A stretch of 39,589 nucleotides of DNA from Leucobacter sp. Ag1 (GCF_000980875.1 NZ_LAYO01000079.1:1-39589); one strand, 5' to 3'. Counted from the first letter of the stretch, positions 17,596 through 27,192 are shown. Numbers and translations are program-made. Notes: a model not told the origin generated them from the letters alone.

Positions 17596-19221
17596 CTACT
17601 TCTTGACGACCAGCTGCTCCTGCTTGATCTCGTCCTTGCCGAGCGACGCGAACTGCTCAGCCAGCGTGACGCCGGCCGAGGTGCGGAACTCGAGCTTGAA
17701 CTCGGCGATCTTGGCCTCGAGCTCTGCGACGGTGTCGTCGTCGAGCACGTTGGTCTCGCGCAGCGTGGTGAGGACCTCGGAGTTGCGCTCGAGCGACTCC
17801 AGGAACTCGCTCTCGAAGCGGAGGATGTCCTCGACCGGGACCTGATCCATGTGGCCCTTGGTGCCGGCCCAGATCGAAACGGTCTGCTTCTCGACGGGGT
17901 ACGGCGAGTACTGCGGCTGCTTCAGCAGCTCGGTGAGGCGTGCGCCGCGCTCGAGCTGACGGCGGCTGGCCGCGTCGAGGTCCGACGCGAACATCGCGAA
18001 GGCTTCGAGGGCGCGGTACTGGGCGAGCTCCAGCTTGAGCGTGCCGGAGACCTTCTTGATCGACTTCACCTGAGCGTCGCCGCCCACGCGCGAGACCGAG
18101 ATGCCCACGTCGACCGCGGGACGCTGGTTCGCGTTGAACAGGTCGGACTGGAGGAAGATCTGGCCGTCGGTGATCGAGATCACGTTGGTCGGAATGTACG
18201 CCGAGACGTCGTTCGCCTTGGTCTCGATGATGGGGAGGCCCGTCATCGAACCGGCGCCGAGCTCGTCGGACAGCTTCGCGCAACGCTCCAGCAGACGGGA
18301 GTGCAGGTAGAAGACGTCACCCGGGTAGGCCTCGCGCCCCGGCGGGCGGCGGAGCAGCAGCGACACGGCGCGGTAGGCCTCGGCCTGCTTCGACAGGTCG
18401 TCGAAGATCACCAGGACGTGCTTGCCGCCGTACATCCAGTGCTGGCCGATGGCCGAACCGGTGTAGGGAGCCAGGTACTTGAAGCCGGCGGGATCCGATG
18501 CCGGCGAAGCAACGATGGTGGTGTACTCCATCGCGCCGGCGTCCTCGAGCGCGCCCTTCACCGAAGCGATGGTCGAGCCCTTCTGGCCGATGGCGACGTA
18601 GATGCAGCGCACCTGCTTGGTGATGTCGCCCGACTCCCAGTTGGCCTTCTGGTTGATGATCGTGTCGATCGCGATGGCCGTCTTGCCGGTCTGGCGGTCG
18701 CCGATGATCAGCTGGCGCTGACCGCGGCCGACGGGGATCATGGCGTCGATCGCCTTGATGCCGGTCTGCAGCGGCTCGTGCACCGACTTGCGCTGCATGA
18801 CGCCGGGAGCCTGGAGCTCGAGCGCGCGGCGGCCCTCGACGCCGGCGATCTCGCCGAGGCCGTCGATCGGGTTGCCGAGCGGGTCGACCACGCGGCCGAG
18901 GTAGCCCTCGCCCACGGGGACCGAGAGCACCTCGCCGGTGCGGGTGACCTGCTGGCCCTCCTCGATGCCGGTGAACTCACCGAGCACCACGACACCGATC
19001 TCGTCCTCTTCGAGGTTCTGCGCCAGGCCGAGCGTGCCGTCCGCGAAGCGGACGAGCTCGTTGGCCATCACACCGGGCAGGCCCGCGACGTGCGCGATGC
19101 CATCGGCTGCGTCGGTGACGGTGCCGACCTCGGTCTTCTCTGCCTGAGCCGGCTCGTACGACGACGCGAAGTCCTTGAGAGCGTCGCGAATCTCGTCCGG
19201 GCTGATTGAGAGTTCTGCCAT
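17596..19221 (-). CDS. atpA: ATP synthase F1 alpha subunit
   Basis: The 541-residue alpha subunit forms the non-catalytic nucleotide sites of F1. The P-loop GDRQTGKT is at 174-181, and [17 protein letters not shown] and the Arg-finger region ([10 protein letters not shown]) are conserved. The N-terminal [19 protein letters not shown] helix contacts the delta subunit. The start ATG is preceded by AGAGGAAACGAA. The C-terminus has a short Lys-rich extension (EQLVVKK). Confidence 0.97.
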   Translation of the reverse strand: MAELSISPDEIRDALKDFASSYEPAQAEKTEVGTVTDAADGIAHVAGLPGVMANELVRFADGTLGLAQNLEEDEIGVVVLGEFTGIEEGQQVTRTGEVLSVPVGEGYLGRVVDPLGNPIDGLGEIAGVEGRRALELQAPGVMQRKSVHEPLQTGIKAIDAMIPVGRGQRQLIIGDRQTGKTAIAIDTIINQKANWESGDITKQVRCIYVAIGQKGSTIASVKGALEDAGAMEYTTIVASPASDPAGFKYLAPYTGSAIGQHWMYGGKHVLVIFDDLSKQAEAYRAVSLLLRRPPGREAYPGDVFYLHSRLLERCAKLSDELGAGSMTGLPIIETKANDVSAYIPTNVISITDGQIFLQSDLFNANQRPAVDVGISVSRVGGDAQVKSIKKVSGTLKLELAQYRALEAFAMFASDLDAASRRQLERGARLTELLKQPQYSPYPVEKQTVSIWAGTKGHMDQVPVEDILRFESEFLESLERNSEVLTTLRETNVLDDDTVAELEAKIAEFKLEFRTSAGVTLAEQFASLGKDEIKQEQLVVKK

Positions 19222-19275
19222 TTCGTTTCCTCTGTCTGGTCCGGAAGCGCCGCCCCCGGGGTGAAAAGTTGAGCC

Positions 19276-20052
19276 CTAACCCGCGAGTCGCAGGCGGAGG
19301 TCCTCGAGGCGAGCGCGGACGCTGCCGTCGATCACGTTGTCGCCGAGCTGGACGCGCACGCCACCGACGAGCTCAGGATCGAGCACGGTGGTGATGCGGA
19401 CCGGACGGCCGGCGCTCTGTTCGAGCAGAACCGCGAGGCGCTCCTGCTGGGCGGGGGCGAGCGGCGCGGCGACGGTGACCGTCGCGAGTGCGTTGCCGCC
19501 CTGGTCGGCTGCGACGTCGGCCGCGGCGCGGAGCGCTGCGTTGACGCGACGACCGCGGGGGTTCGCGACCAGGTGGGTGACGATGCCCAGGGCGGCAGCC
19601 GAGAGCTTGCCGCCGAACAGGCGCGTCGCGAGCGCGACCTTGGCCGCGGGATCGCCGAGCTTGTCACCGAGCTTCAGCTCCAGCTCGTGGCTGCTCTCGA
19701 CGACCGAGGCGGCCGCGAGGAGCTCGTCGGAGAGCGAGGAGCTGGCGTTGGCCTCGGCACGGATGCCGAGCTCCTCGATGCCCTCGACGAACTCGCCGGA
19801 GTCGGACCAGGTGCCCGCCGCGGCGGCGCGGAGCACGCCGCGCGCGCCGCCCGAGACGCTGGCGAACACGCGATCCACCAGCTGCCCCTTCGCGGCAGCC
19901 GAAGCGGACGCATCGCCGAGCGCCTTGAGCAGCGCCGGGGTGCGGTCGAGTTCGGCCGCTGCACCCAGCAGCTCGGCCCCGACCCCGGCGCCGAGCACGG
20001 GGCTCAGCTCACCGCGGGCCGCGGCGAGTGCCGCACGAGACGCACTGCCCAT
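19276..20052 (-). CDS. atpH: ATP synthase F1 delta subunit
   Basis: The 258-residue protein is the OSCP-like delta subunit, part of the peripheral stalk that holds F1 to Fo. The C-terminal part carries the family pattern: ATVTVAAPLAPAQQERLAVLLE, the RPVRITTVLDPELVGGVRVQLGDNVIDGSVR block, and a final RLEDLRLRLAG helix. It is longer than the E. coli protein (177 residues) because of an Ala-rich N-terminal helical domain, as in other actinobacteria. Its ATG overlaps the atpF stop by one base (TAATG). Confidence 0.95.
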   Translation of the reverse strand: MGSASRAALAAARGELSPVLGAGVGAELLGAAAELDRTPALLKALGDASASAAAKGQLVDRVFASVSGGARGVLRAAAAGTWSDSGEFVEGIEELGIRAEANASSSLSDELLAAASVVESSHELELKLGDKLGDPAAKVALATRLFGGKLSAAALGIVTHLVANPRGRRVNAALRAAADVAADQGGNALATVTVAAPLAPAQQERLAVLLEQSAGRPVRITTVLDPELVGGVRVQLGDNVIDGSVRARLEDLRLRLAG

Positions 20053-20597
20053 TACTTGGCCGCCTTCTCGGATGCTTCGAGATCGGCGAGGAAGCGGTCG
20101 ACCAGGGCCGAGGCCTTCTGATCGTCGCTGAGCGACTCGCCGACGACGCCCGAGGCGAGGTCGATCGCGAGGGTGCCGACCTCCTTGCGGAGCGAGACGG
20201 CAGCGCTCTGGCGCTCGGCCTCGATCTGCGCCTGAGCAGCCTGCGCGATGCGGGTCTGCTCGGTCGTGGCGTCTTCCTTGGCCTTCGCGACGATCTTCGC
20301 GGCGTCGGCACGTGCCACGTCGCGGATCTCGCCGGCCTCCTGGCGGGCGCCCGCCAGCTGAGCGGTGTACTCCTGCAGCGCGGCCTCGGCCTTCGCCTGA
20401 GCCTCATCGGCCTTGGCGATGTTGCCTTCGATGGCCTCCGCGCGAGCGTCGAGCATCGTCTGCATCTTCGGAAGGAACACCTTCCAGAACGCGATGAGGA
20501 TGATGAGGAACGCGAGCCCAGACCAGACGATGTCGTAGGTCTCCGGGATCAGCGGATTCCGGGCTCCCTCGGCAGCTGCGATAACTGCGTTATGCAT
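20052..20597 (-). CDS. atpF: ATP synthase Fo b subunit
   Basis: This 181-residue protein has one N-terminal membrane helix (about residues 24-44, IVWSGLAFLIILIAFWKVF) and then a long Ala/Glu/Lys/Gln-rich coiled coil. That is the architecture of the b subunit of the peripheral stalk. The extracytoplasmic N-terminal stretch is short. It overlaps atpH by one base and follows atpE after 33 bp. Confidence 0.95.
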   Translation of the reverse strand: MHNAVIAAAEGARNPLIPETYDIVWSGLAFLIILIAFWKVFLPKMQTMLDARAEAIEGNIAKADEAQAKAEAALQEYTAQLAGARQEAGEIRDVARADAAKIVAKAKEDATTEQTRIAQAAQAQIEAERQSAAVSLRKEVGTLAIDLASGVVGESLSDDQKASALVDRFLADLEASEKAAK

Positions 20598-20630
20598 CAG
20601 TGCCTCCCTTCCGAGACGTAGGGAAGCGAA

Positions 20631-20912
<282 letters not shown>

Positions 20913-21740
20913 TTAGTGCTCTTCAGCCAGCGCGAGCTGGATGTAGACAGCGGTGAGAAGCGTGAAGACGTAGGCCTGCAGGACGGCGACGAGGATCTCG
21001 AAGAGCGTGAACGCGAAGCCGAATGCGAGGGTGCCGATGCCGAAGAGCTTCATGAGCCCCGGCGCCTCGATGAGGAAGAACCAGGAGGCGCTGAAGAAGA
21101 GCACCAGCAGGAGGTGACCGACCACCATGTTCATGAGGAGTCGGAGCGTCAGCGTGACCGGACGGATGATGAAGGTCGAGATGAGCTCGATCGGGGTCAC
21201 GATGAGGTAGACCGGCCAGGGCACGCCTGCCGGGAAGAGCGAGTTCTTGAAGAAGTTCTTCGGGCTCTTCTTGATGCCGGCGTAGATGAAGGTCACGTAC
21301 GACACGAGCGCGAGCACGAGCGGCAGACCCACCACGGCCGAAGCGCCGATGTTGAAGCCCGGGATGATGCCCGTGAAGTTGAACGCGAGGATCAGGAAGA
21401 ACATCGAGGTCAGGATCGGCAGGAACCGCTTGCCGTCGACCTTGCCCAGCAGATCCTCGGCGATGTTGACCCGGACGAAGTCGAGGCCCATCTCGATGAG
21501 GGACTGACCGCGGGTCGGGATGACCCGCATCTTGCGAGTGCCCAGCCAGAAGATCACGAGGAGGAGCACGAGCATGATCACGCGGATGATCATGATGCGG
21601 TTCATCTCGAACGGAGTGCCGACGAACAGCACGCCCTCCGGGAAGAACTCCTCGATCGACGGCGGGTGGAACCCGCCGCCCTCCTGAGTTGCGAAAAGAC
21701 TGGGGGCCACGAGTTGCATAGCGTTAGCGGACAGCGCCAT
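20913..21740 (-). CDS. atpB: ATP synthase Fo a subunit
   Basis: The 275-residue protein is the stator channel subunit. It has several membrane helices and the essential Arg (about Arg200) in TLRLLMNMVVGHLLL, facing the c-ring. The N-terminal FHPPSIEEFFPEGVLF block is typical of actinobacterial AtpB. The first ATG (21738-21740) has AGGAG unusually close, one base away; a second in-frame ATG at 21719 has no ribosome site, so I keep the first. The 169-bp upstream region carries two palindromes and the likely promoter. Confidence 0.95.
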   Translation of the reverse strand: MALSANAMQLVAPSLFATQEGGGFHPPSIEEFFPEGVLFVGTPFEMNRIMIIRVIMLVLLLVIFWLGTRKMRVIPTRGQSLIEMGLDFVRVNIAEDLLGKVDGKRFLPILTSMFFLILAFNFTGIIPGFNIGASAVVGLPLVLALVSYVTFIYAGIKKSPKNFFKNSLFPAGVPWPVYLIVTPIELISTFIIRPVTLTLRLLMNMVVGHLLLVLFFSASWFFLIEAPGLMKLFGIGTLAFGFAFTLFEILVAVLQAYVFTLLTAVYIQLALAEEH

Positions 21741-21909
21741 TCTCCTGATTCGGGGTGCGAGCTCGGCTCACACAGCGTCGAACGATGATCGTGCCCCCGT
21801 CGCTCACGCGGCAGCCAGAAGCATGCCGCGGCAAGGGAACACTAGGATCCTATCAAAAATTCGGCCTCTGGCGAAACCGATCAGGCGCAGGATCCTGCCG
21901 GATTCAACC
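21741..21909. promoter_or_regulatory. atpB upstream region with two GGATCC-centred palindromes
   Basis: TAGGATCCTA (21843-21852) and GCAGGATCCTGC (21887-21898) are perfect palindromes whose centres are 45 bp apart. Between them the minus strand has a weak stem followed by ATTTTTGATAGG, which could end transcription from the atpI-like gene or form part of the atpB promoter (TTGATA as -35, or TAGGAT as -10). The left part (21741-21840) shows nothing definite. Confidence 0.45.
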
Positions 21910-22380
21910 CTATCGTGGATCCGAGATGTACGGGATCCGCGACTTGGCGATCACGAGGACGTCGATGACGAGCGAGACGAGCACCGATGCCACGACGCCG
22001 AAGAAGAGCACGGTGGTGTCGAGCCAGGGCTGTCCCTTGAGCATGACGGTCGCGACGATGAAGATCAGGAACTTCAGCACCCAGCTGCCGAGCACCACCA
22101 CGAAGAAGAGGATCACGTAGTTGGGGCTCTCGATGAACCGGTTGGCGAACGCGATGCTGCCGACGGTCAGCAGCAGGAAGACGCCGCCCATCGCGGTTCC
22201 GATGATTCCGCCGATGAGGCCGGGCGCGCCCGCCACCAGGAAGCCGATGCCGCCGAACAGCACGATGAGCACGACCGTCGCCAGGATCCCCCACTTCAGA
22301 GCGGTCAGGAGCACGGGCTGGGAAGCCGGCATCTGCGGCGCGGCGTCTGCCGTCGCGTCGTGGTCGGCGGTGCTGTTCAC
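21910..22380 (-). CDS. AtpI-like membrane protein (ATP synthase protein I)
   Basis: The 156-residue protein has about four membrane helices (roughly residues 30-50, 52-74, 84-104 and 118-142) with short loops. It occupies the atpI position between the wecA-like gene and atpB that is standard in actinobacteria. AtpI proteins help assemble the c-ring, but the sequence is poorly conserved, so the name rests mainly on position and topology. The start is a GTG (22378-22380) that overlaps the upstream stop in a GTGA arrangement, with GAAAGGA upstream. Confidence 0.75.
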   Translation of the reverse strand: MNSTADHDATADAAPQMPASQPVLLTALKWGILATVVLIVLFGGIGFLVAGAPGLIGGIIGTAMGGVFLLLTVGSIAFANRFIESPNYVILFFVVVLGSWVLKFLIFIVATVMLKGQPWLDTTVLFFGVVASVLVSLVIDVLVIAKSRIPYISDPR

Positions 22381-23543
22381 TCGGAGGTCCTTTCGTCGGC
22401 GGGGGTCTTCCCCGCCCTCAACGGTAGCAAGCCGCGCCGAGCCAGACCTGCGCGCAATCGCGAGGCGGGGACCAGCGTCACCACCAGGCAGAGCGCGGTC
22501 CCCGCGAAGAGCACCGCGAACGGCAGCGCGAAGCTCCGCATCGTGAACACGAGCAGACAGGCGAGCGAGATCACCGCGGTCCAGAGGTAGAAGATCGAGA
22601 CCGCCTGCACCTGCGAGTGCCCCATGTCGAGCAACCGGTGGTGCAGGTGCTTGCGGTCGGCCGCGAACGGGCTCTGCCCCGCCCGCAGGCGGCGCAGCAC
22701 GGCGAGCGAGAAGTCCGCGAGCGGGAGCGCCAGCACGGCAACGGGCAGGATGATCGGGATGTAGCTCGCGAGCACGAGCTTCTGATCGAGCACCGCCGGG
22801 TTGAGCTGCCCCGTCACCGACACGGTCGAGGTCGCCATGAGCAGGCCGACCAGCAGGGCCCCGGTATCGCCCATGAACATCTTGGCGCGGTGCCAGTTGA
22901 ACGGCAGGAAGCCGACGCACACGCCGACCACGATCGCGGCGATGAGCCCGGCGAGCGTCACCGCCGGCGTCTCCCCCGAGCGATCGGTGAGCAGCTGCGT
23001 ATAGAGGAAGAACGCCGAGTTCGAGATGATCGCGAAGCCCGCGACGAGGCCGTCGAGACCGTCGATGAAGTTGACCGCGTTCATGACCAGGGTCATGAGG
23101 AAGACCGTGAGCGCGAAGTTCATGGTCGCGGACGCCACGATCTGCGTGTCGCCGAACGGCAGCGAGACGATCTGGATGCCCTGCCAGGCGAGCAGTCCCG
23201 ATGCCGCGAGCTGGCCCGCCAGCTTGATCATCCAGTCGAGGTCGAAGAGGTCGTCGAGCACGCCGACGGCCGCGATCAGCGTGCACGCCCCCAGGATCGC
23301 CCAGACCTGCGTCGACAGCGCGAAGAGCGTCGAGAAGTCGTCCTGCGTCGTCGCGAAGAGGCAGCCGACGATGATGCCGACGAACATCGCGATGCCGCCG
23401 AGCCGCGGCGTGGGCGTGCGGTGCACGTCCCGCTCGCGCACCTCGGGCGCCAGACGGAATCGCCGGCTGAGACGCAGCAGTGCCGCCGAGGCGACCGCGG
23501 TCACCGCGGCGGCGGCGAGCGCGACCAGCAGGAAGGAGAGCAT
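22377..23543 (-). CDS. wecA: Polyprenyl-phosphate N-acetylhexosamine-1-phosphate transferase (WecA/Rfe-like)
   Basis: This 388-residue polytopic membrane enzyme of the MraY/WecA family transfers a sugar-1-phosphate to a polyprenyl phosphate carrier on the cytoplasmic face, the first step of cell-wall glycan or arabinogalactan-type linker synthesis. The signatures are TPRLGGIAMFVG at the N-terminus, VLDDLFDLDWMIKL, the catalytic NFIDGLDGL region and FMGDTGALLVG. About eleven hydrophobic helices can be counted. It starts 1 bp after the tsaC stop and ends overlapping the AtpI-like gene, so it is co-transcribed. The same order (sua5, rfe, atpI) is known from Mycobacterium. Confidence 0.9.
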   Translation of the reverse strand: MLSFLLVALAAAAVTAVASAALLRLSRRFRLAPEVRERDVHRTPTPRLGGIAMFVGIIVGCLFATTQDDFSTLFALSTQVWAILGACTLIAAVGVLDDLFDLDWMIKLAGQLAASGLLAWQGIQIVSLPFGDTQIVASATMNFALTVFLMTLVMNAVNFIDGLDGLVAGFAIISNSAFFLYTQLLTDRSGETPAVTLAGLIAAIVVGVCVGFLPFNWHRAKMFMGDTGALLVGLLMATSTVSVTGQLNPAVLDQKLVLASYIPIILPVAVLALPLADFSLAVLRRLRAGQSPFAADRKHLHHRLLDMGHSQVQAVSIFYLWTAVISLACLLVFTMRSFALPFAVLFAGTALCLVVTLVPASRLRAGLARRGLLPLRAGKTPADERTSE

Positions 23544-23544
23544 C

Positions 23545-24210
23545 TCAGTCCTCGATGGTCACCTGCGGGAGCAGCTCCGCGATGGCCTCCCGGCTGATGC
23601 CCCCCTGGCGCAGGATCCGTAGGGTCCCGCCCTCGTCGTCGAGGCGGGTGGCGTCGATGATGGTGGAAGCGGTGCCGTCGCCGTCCACCGGACCGGCTTC
23701 GAGGTAGATCGCGACCGAGTCGCCGAGCATGCCCTGCGCTTCGGCCGCGGTCGTCGCCGCGGGATCCCCCGTGGTGTTCGCCGAGGACACGGCCAGCGGG
23801 CCCGTCTCCTGCAGCAGTTCGATGGTGAGCGGCTGGTTCGGGATGCGGAGCGCTACGGTTCCGGCGGTTTCCCCCAGGTCCCAGCTCAGCGACGGCTGGG
23901 ACGGCAGCACGATGGTGAGCGGCCCGGGCCAGAAGGCCTCGGCGAGCGCCAGCACGGGCTGAGGGACCGCCGCGGCCAGCGCGTGCAGGGTGTCGGTGCC
24001 GGGGATCAGCACGGGCGGGGGCGACTGGCGCGTGCGGCCCTTCGCGTCGAGCAGGCGCTGCACCGCGGCCGGGTTGAACGCGTCGGCGGCGACGCCGTAG
24101 ACGGTGTCGGTGGGGAGCACCACGAGCTTGCCGAGCCCCAGTGCCTGTCGGGCGCTGCGCGTCCCCGAGAGGAGCTGTGCGCTGTCGCTGCAATCGAAGA
24201 CGTCGGCCAT
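23545..24210 (-). CDS. tsaC: Threonylcarbamoyl-AMP synthase (TsaC/Sua5/YrdC family)
   Basis: The 221-residue enzyme makes threonylcarbamoyl-AMP from threonine, bicarbonate and ATP for the t6A37 modification of ANN-decoding tRNAs. The YrdC landmarks are present: VLPTDTVYGVAADAFN near residues 32-47, a lysine-rich KGRTRQ loop, and the VSSANTTGDPA motif. The C-terminus reaches RQGGIS, then a short tail, without a full Sua5 domain. It lies between prmC and the wecA-like gene, as in other actinobacteria. Confidence 0.93.
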   Translation of the reverse strand: MADVFDCSDSAQLLSGTRSARQALGLGKLVVLPTDTVYGVAADAFNPAAVQRLLDAKGRTRQSPPPVLIPGTDTLHALAAAVPQPVLALAEAFWPGPLTIVLPSQPSLSWDLGETAGTVALRIPNQPLTIELLQETGPLAVSSANTTGDPAATTAAEAQGMLGDSVAIYLEAGPVDGDGTASTIIDATRLDDEGGTLRILRQGGISREAIAELLPQVTIED

Positions 24211-24265
24211 GAGGAACGATTCTAGTCCTCGGGCCGGGCCTCCCGCCCCGGCACTCCGCGGGTTC

Positions 24266-25171
24266 TCAGCGGATCGCGGTGGTCGCGCGATCGCGCAGCG
24301 TCAGGTCCTGGTGCGTGGCGGCGGCGCGCCACCCGTCCGTCGCGAGCAGTTCGCGGATCGCGCGCCCCTGCCCCTCCGCGTGCTCGAGCACCAGCAGCCC
24401 TCCGGGGACCACCAGTCGACGCGCGGCACGGCTGATGACCCGGATGAGGTCGAGTCCGTCGGTCCCGCTGTAGAGCGCGAGCTCGGGATCGTGGTCCCGC
24501 ACCTCGGGATCCCGCGGCACCATGCCGCTGGGGACGTAGGGCGGGTTCGAGACGAGCACGTGCACGCGACCGGCCAGCGGGTCGAACGCCGCCGCGAGCG
24601 GTCCCGGCGCGGGGTCGCCGGCGCCGGGATCGAGGTCGGCGACGTCCCCGAGCAGCAGCTCGACGCGGCCGTCGCCGAGGCGCGCGACGTTGCGCGCGGC
24701 CCAGGCGTGCGCCTCGGGGCTCTTCTCGACGGCGCGCACGCGGGCGGTCGGCACCTCGTTCGCGAGCGCCAGCGCGATGGCCCCGCTGCCCGTGCAGAGA
24801 TCCACCGCGAGCGGTTCGGGATCCGGCACGGCGCGGAGCGCGTCGATGGCGAACTGCGCGACCGTCTCGGTCTCGGGCCTCGGCACGAATACGCCGGGGC
24901 CGACCTCGAGCTCGATCCCGCGGAACGGCGCCCGACCCGTGAGGTGCTGGAGCGGGACCCGACGCGCCCGCTCGTCGGCGAGGTCCCGGATCCGGGCGAG
25001 CTCGTCGTCCCCGAGCTCGGTGCCGAGGATCGCGAGCGCCTGAACCCGGCCGCGGGCGACGTCGAGCACGTGCGCGACGATGAGCTCGACGTCCGCGCCC
25101 GGATCCTCGATCCCTGCCGCTTCGAGCTGCGCGCGCAGCTCGCTCAGAACCGCTGCGACGGGTGCGCCCAC
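24266..25171 (-). CDS. prmC: Peptide chain release factor N5-glutamine methyltransferase
   Basis: The 301-residue protein methylates the glutamine of the GGQ motif of release factors. It has the N-terminal helical domain with the LLxR/LLxHVL-like region (VELIVAHVL), the SAM motif DLCTGSGAIALALA, and the catalytic NPPYVP. The start is a GTG at 25171 with a textbook AGGAGG five bases upstream; the frame remains open for 39 codons further but without support. Its target prfA is usually immediately upstream; here 11.6 kb of other genes separate them. Confidence 0.93.
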   Translation of the reverse strand: MGAPVAAVLSELRAQLEAAGIEDPGADVELIVAHVLDVARGRVQALAILGTELGDDELARIRDLADERARRVPLQHLTGRAPFRGIELEVGPGVFVPRPETETVAQFAIDALRAVPDPEPLAVDLCTGSGAIALALANEVPTARVRAVEKSPEAHAWAARNVARLGDGRVELLLGDVADLDPGAGDPAPGPLAAAFDPLAGRVHVLVSNPPYVPSGMVPRDPEVRDHDPELALYSGTDGLDLIRVISRAARRLVVPGGLLVLEHAEGQGRAIRELLATDGWRAAATHQDLTLRDRATTAIR

Positions 25172-25402
25172 GGGGACCTCCTGGATTCGGGTCGGATCGG
25201 ATCCGACCGGATCCGGACCGAACCACTCTGGCACAGGATTCCGGGGGCGGGTTCGCGGCCCCCGGAGCCGGTCTGAGAGGCCCGTCACAATTCATAAGCA
25301 AGGATGACATCTCAGATAATGCTTGGATATGCTTCGGTGGGGCGCCGGAGGCGCCGCGCAACATCCGGGTCCGCAGGATCCGCACGCTGAGAGAGGGAGC
25401 CC
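25172..25402. promoter_or_regulatory. Divergent prmC/cysK region with palindromes and cysK promoter
   Basis: Near prmC, GGTCGGATC (25190-25198) faces GATCCGACC (25200-25208), followed by another GGATCCGG. A 9-bp stem TCCGGGGGC/GCCCCCGGA (25240-25248 and 25258-25266) lies in the middle. On the cysK side, GATAAT (25315-25320) is a good -10 with TTCATA 18 bp upstream. ATGCTT occurs twice, exactly 10 bp apart (25319-25324 and 25329-25334), on one face of the helix, which is a plausible operator. GAGAGGGAG precedes cysK. Confidence 0.5.
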
Positions 25403-26338
25403 ATGGCACGCACCTACGAGAACATCACCCAGGCCTTCGGCAACACTCCCCTGGTGCGCCTCAACCGCGTCACCGACGGGGCCGGCGCCGAGGTCTTCGC
25501 GAAGCTCGAGTTCTACAACCCGGCCGGCAGCGTCAAGGATCGCATCGGCATCGCGATCATCGACGCGGCCGAGGAGTCGGGCGCGCTGCAGCCCGGCGGC
25601 ACCATCGTCGAGGGCACGAGCGGCAACACCGGCATCGCGCTCGCGTTCGTGGGCGCCGCGCGCGGCTACCGCGTGATCCTCACGATGCCCGAGACCATGA
25701 GCATCGAGCGCCGCAAGCTGCTCGCCGCCTACGGGGCCGAGATCGTGCTCACCGAGGGCCCCCTCGGCATGAAGGGCGCGGTCGCGAAGGCCGAGGAGAT
25801 CGTGGCGAGCACCCCGGGCGCGGTCCTCGCGAACCAGTTCGGCAACCCCGCGAACCCCGCGATCCACCGGGCGACCACCGGCCCCGAGATCTGGAACGAC
25901 ACCGACGGCCAGGTCGACATCTTCGTCGCCGGCATCGGCACCGGCGGCACCATCTCGGGCGCGGGCGGCTACCTGAAGGAGCAGAACCCCGGCGTGCGCG
26001 TCATCGCCGTCGAGCCGGTCGACTCCCCGCTCCTCACCGAGGGCAAGGCCGGCCCCCACAAGATCCAGGGGCTCGGCGCCAACTTCGTGCCCGAGATCCT
26101 CGACCGCGAGGTCTACGACGAGGTCATCGACGTGGCGCTGCCCGACGCGATCGCGAAGGCCCGCGCGCTCGGCACCGACGAGGGCATCCTCGCCGGCATC
26201 TCGGGCGGCGCGGCCGTCTGGGCCGCGACCCAGGTCGCGCAGCGACCCGAGAACGCCGGCAAGAAGATCGTGGTCATCGTGCCCGACTTCGGCGAGCGCT
26301 ACTTCTCGACCGTGCTCTACGAGGACCTCAGCGTCTGA
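25403..26338 (+). CDS. cysK: Cysteine synthase A (O-acetylserine sulfhydrylase)
   Basis: The 311-residue PLP enzyme condenses O-acetylserine with sulfide to form cysteine. The signatures are [13 protein letters not shown] with the PLP Lys, [12 protein letters not shown] (substrate/PLP phosphate loop), the [12 protein letters not shown] glycine loop, and [11 protein letters not shown] near the C-terminus. The length matches CysK. It starts an operon with cysE 73 bp downstream, and a hairpin separates the two genes. The C-terminus ends in [12 protein letters not shown]. Confidence 0.96.
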   Translation: MARTYENITQAFGNTPLVRLNRVTDGAGAEVFAKLEFYNPAGSVKDRIGIAIIDAAEESGALQPGGTIVEGTSGNTGIALAFVGAARGYRVILTMPETMSIERRKLLAAYGAEIVLTEGPLGMKGAVAKAEEIVASTPGAVLANQFGNPANPAIHRATTGPEIWNDTDGQVDIFVAGIGTGGTISGAGGYLKEQNPGVRVIAVEPVDSPLLTEGKAGPHKIQGLGANFVPEILDREVYDEVIDVALPDAIAKARALGTDEGILAGISGGAAVWAATQVAQRPENAGKKIVVIVPDFGERYFSTVLYEDLSV

Positions 26339-26349
26339 GACGCTCCGAC

Positions 26350-26394
26350 CGGCGGGTCGGCGGCTCCCCGGCACGGGGAATCGCCGACCCGCCG
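26350..26394 (+). terminator. 13-bp hairpin between cysK and cysE
   Basis: CGGCGGGTCGGCG (26350-26362) pairs perfectly with 26382-26394, with a further CCCCG/CGGGG stem inside. It begins 12 bp after the cysK stop and ends 17 bp before the cysE ATG. No T-run follows. It may be a partial terminator that makes cysE expression lower than cysK. Confidence 0.55.
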
Positions 26395-26411
26395 ATCGGG
26401 TTGCACCGAAC

Positions 26412-26978
26412 ATGGCACCCTTCTCACGCGTCCGCGAGGACATCGCCGCGGCTCGCGCGCACGATCCCGCCGCGCGCGGACCGTTCGAGGTGTTCCTCAT
26501 CTATTCGGGCCTGCACGCGGTCTGGTGGCACCGCGCGGCGAACGCCCTGTGGCGGCGAGGATTCCGGTTCCTCCCCCGCGCACTCTCGCAGTTCGCGCGG
26601 TTCCTCACCGGCGTCGAGATCCACCCGGGCGCGACCATCGGTCGACGGCTCTTCATCGACCACGGCATGGGCGTCGTGATCGGCGAGACCGCGGTCGTCG
26701 GCGACGACGTCCACCTCTACCACGGCGTCACCCTCGGCGGCACCGGTCACGACCGCGGCAAGCGGCACCCGACGATCGGCGACCGCGTGGTCGTCGGCGC
26801 CGGCGCCCAGGTGCTCGGCGACATCGAGATCGCCCACGACAGCGCGGTCGGCGCGAACGCCGTCGTCGTGCGCTCGGCCGGTCCCTGGACCACGCTCACC
26901 GGGATCCCCGCCACCGGTCGCCCGCGCCGCGGAGCGCCGCTCGAGGTGCCCGACGAGGCCGACTTCTACGTGATCTGA
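26412..26978 (+). CDS. cysE: Serine O-acetyltransferase
   Basis: The 188-residue protein acetylates serine with acetyl-CoA, supplying the substrate of CysK. It is the short CysE form with a helical N-terminus and a left-handed beta-helix of hexapeptide repeats (EIHPGATIGRRLFIDHGMG, VVIGETAVVGDDVHLYHGV). Catalytic His residues lie in DHGMGVVIGE and YHGVTLGGTG. The last residues end in DFYVI, and an Ile terminus is the usual CysE contact for CysK complex formation. It follows cysK directly. Confidence 0.95.
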   Translation: MAPFSRVREDIAAARAHDPAARGPFEVFLIYSGLHAVWWHRAANALWRRGFRFLPRALSQFARFLTGVEIHPGATIGRRLFIDHGMGVVIGETAVVGDDVHLYHGVTLGGTGHDRGKRHPTIGDRVVVGAGAQVLGDIEIAHDSAVGANAVVVRSAGPWTTLTGIPATGRPRRGAPLEVPDEADFYVI

Positions 26979-27101
26979 GGGTTGCGGCGGCTGCGCAGGT
27001 CGGCCTCCGAGCCGCCCGGGCCCACCTCCGCGCAGACTCCGCCGCGCCTCCGTCCGCGATTCCGTCTCGCCTCGGAGCTCGCGCACGCGCACGCGCATGC
27101 G

Positions 27102-27177
27102 ACCGGTGGACGCTTCGTCGACCGGTGGACGGCTTCTCGACTGGTGGACGGCTTCTCGACCGGTGGACGGCGTGTCG
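27102..27177 (+). repeat. Four tandem 19-bp repeats (left array)
   Basis: Units at 27102-27120, 27121-27139, 27140-27158 and 27159-27177 share GACYGGTGGACG followed by a variable 3' part (GCTTCTC in two). The unit length is constant. They carry no start codon with a ribosome site and no reading frame of interest. Confidence 0.9.
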
Positions 27178-27192
27178 CGCGCCGAAACGGCA

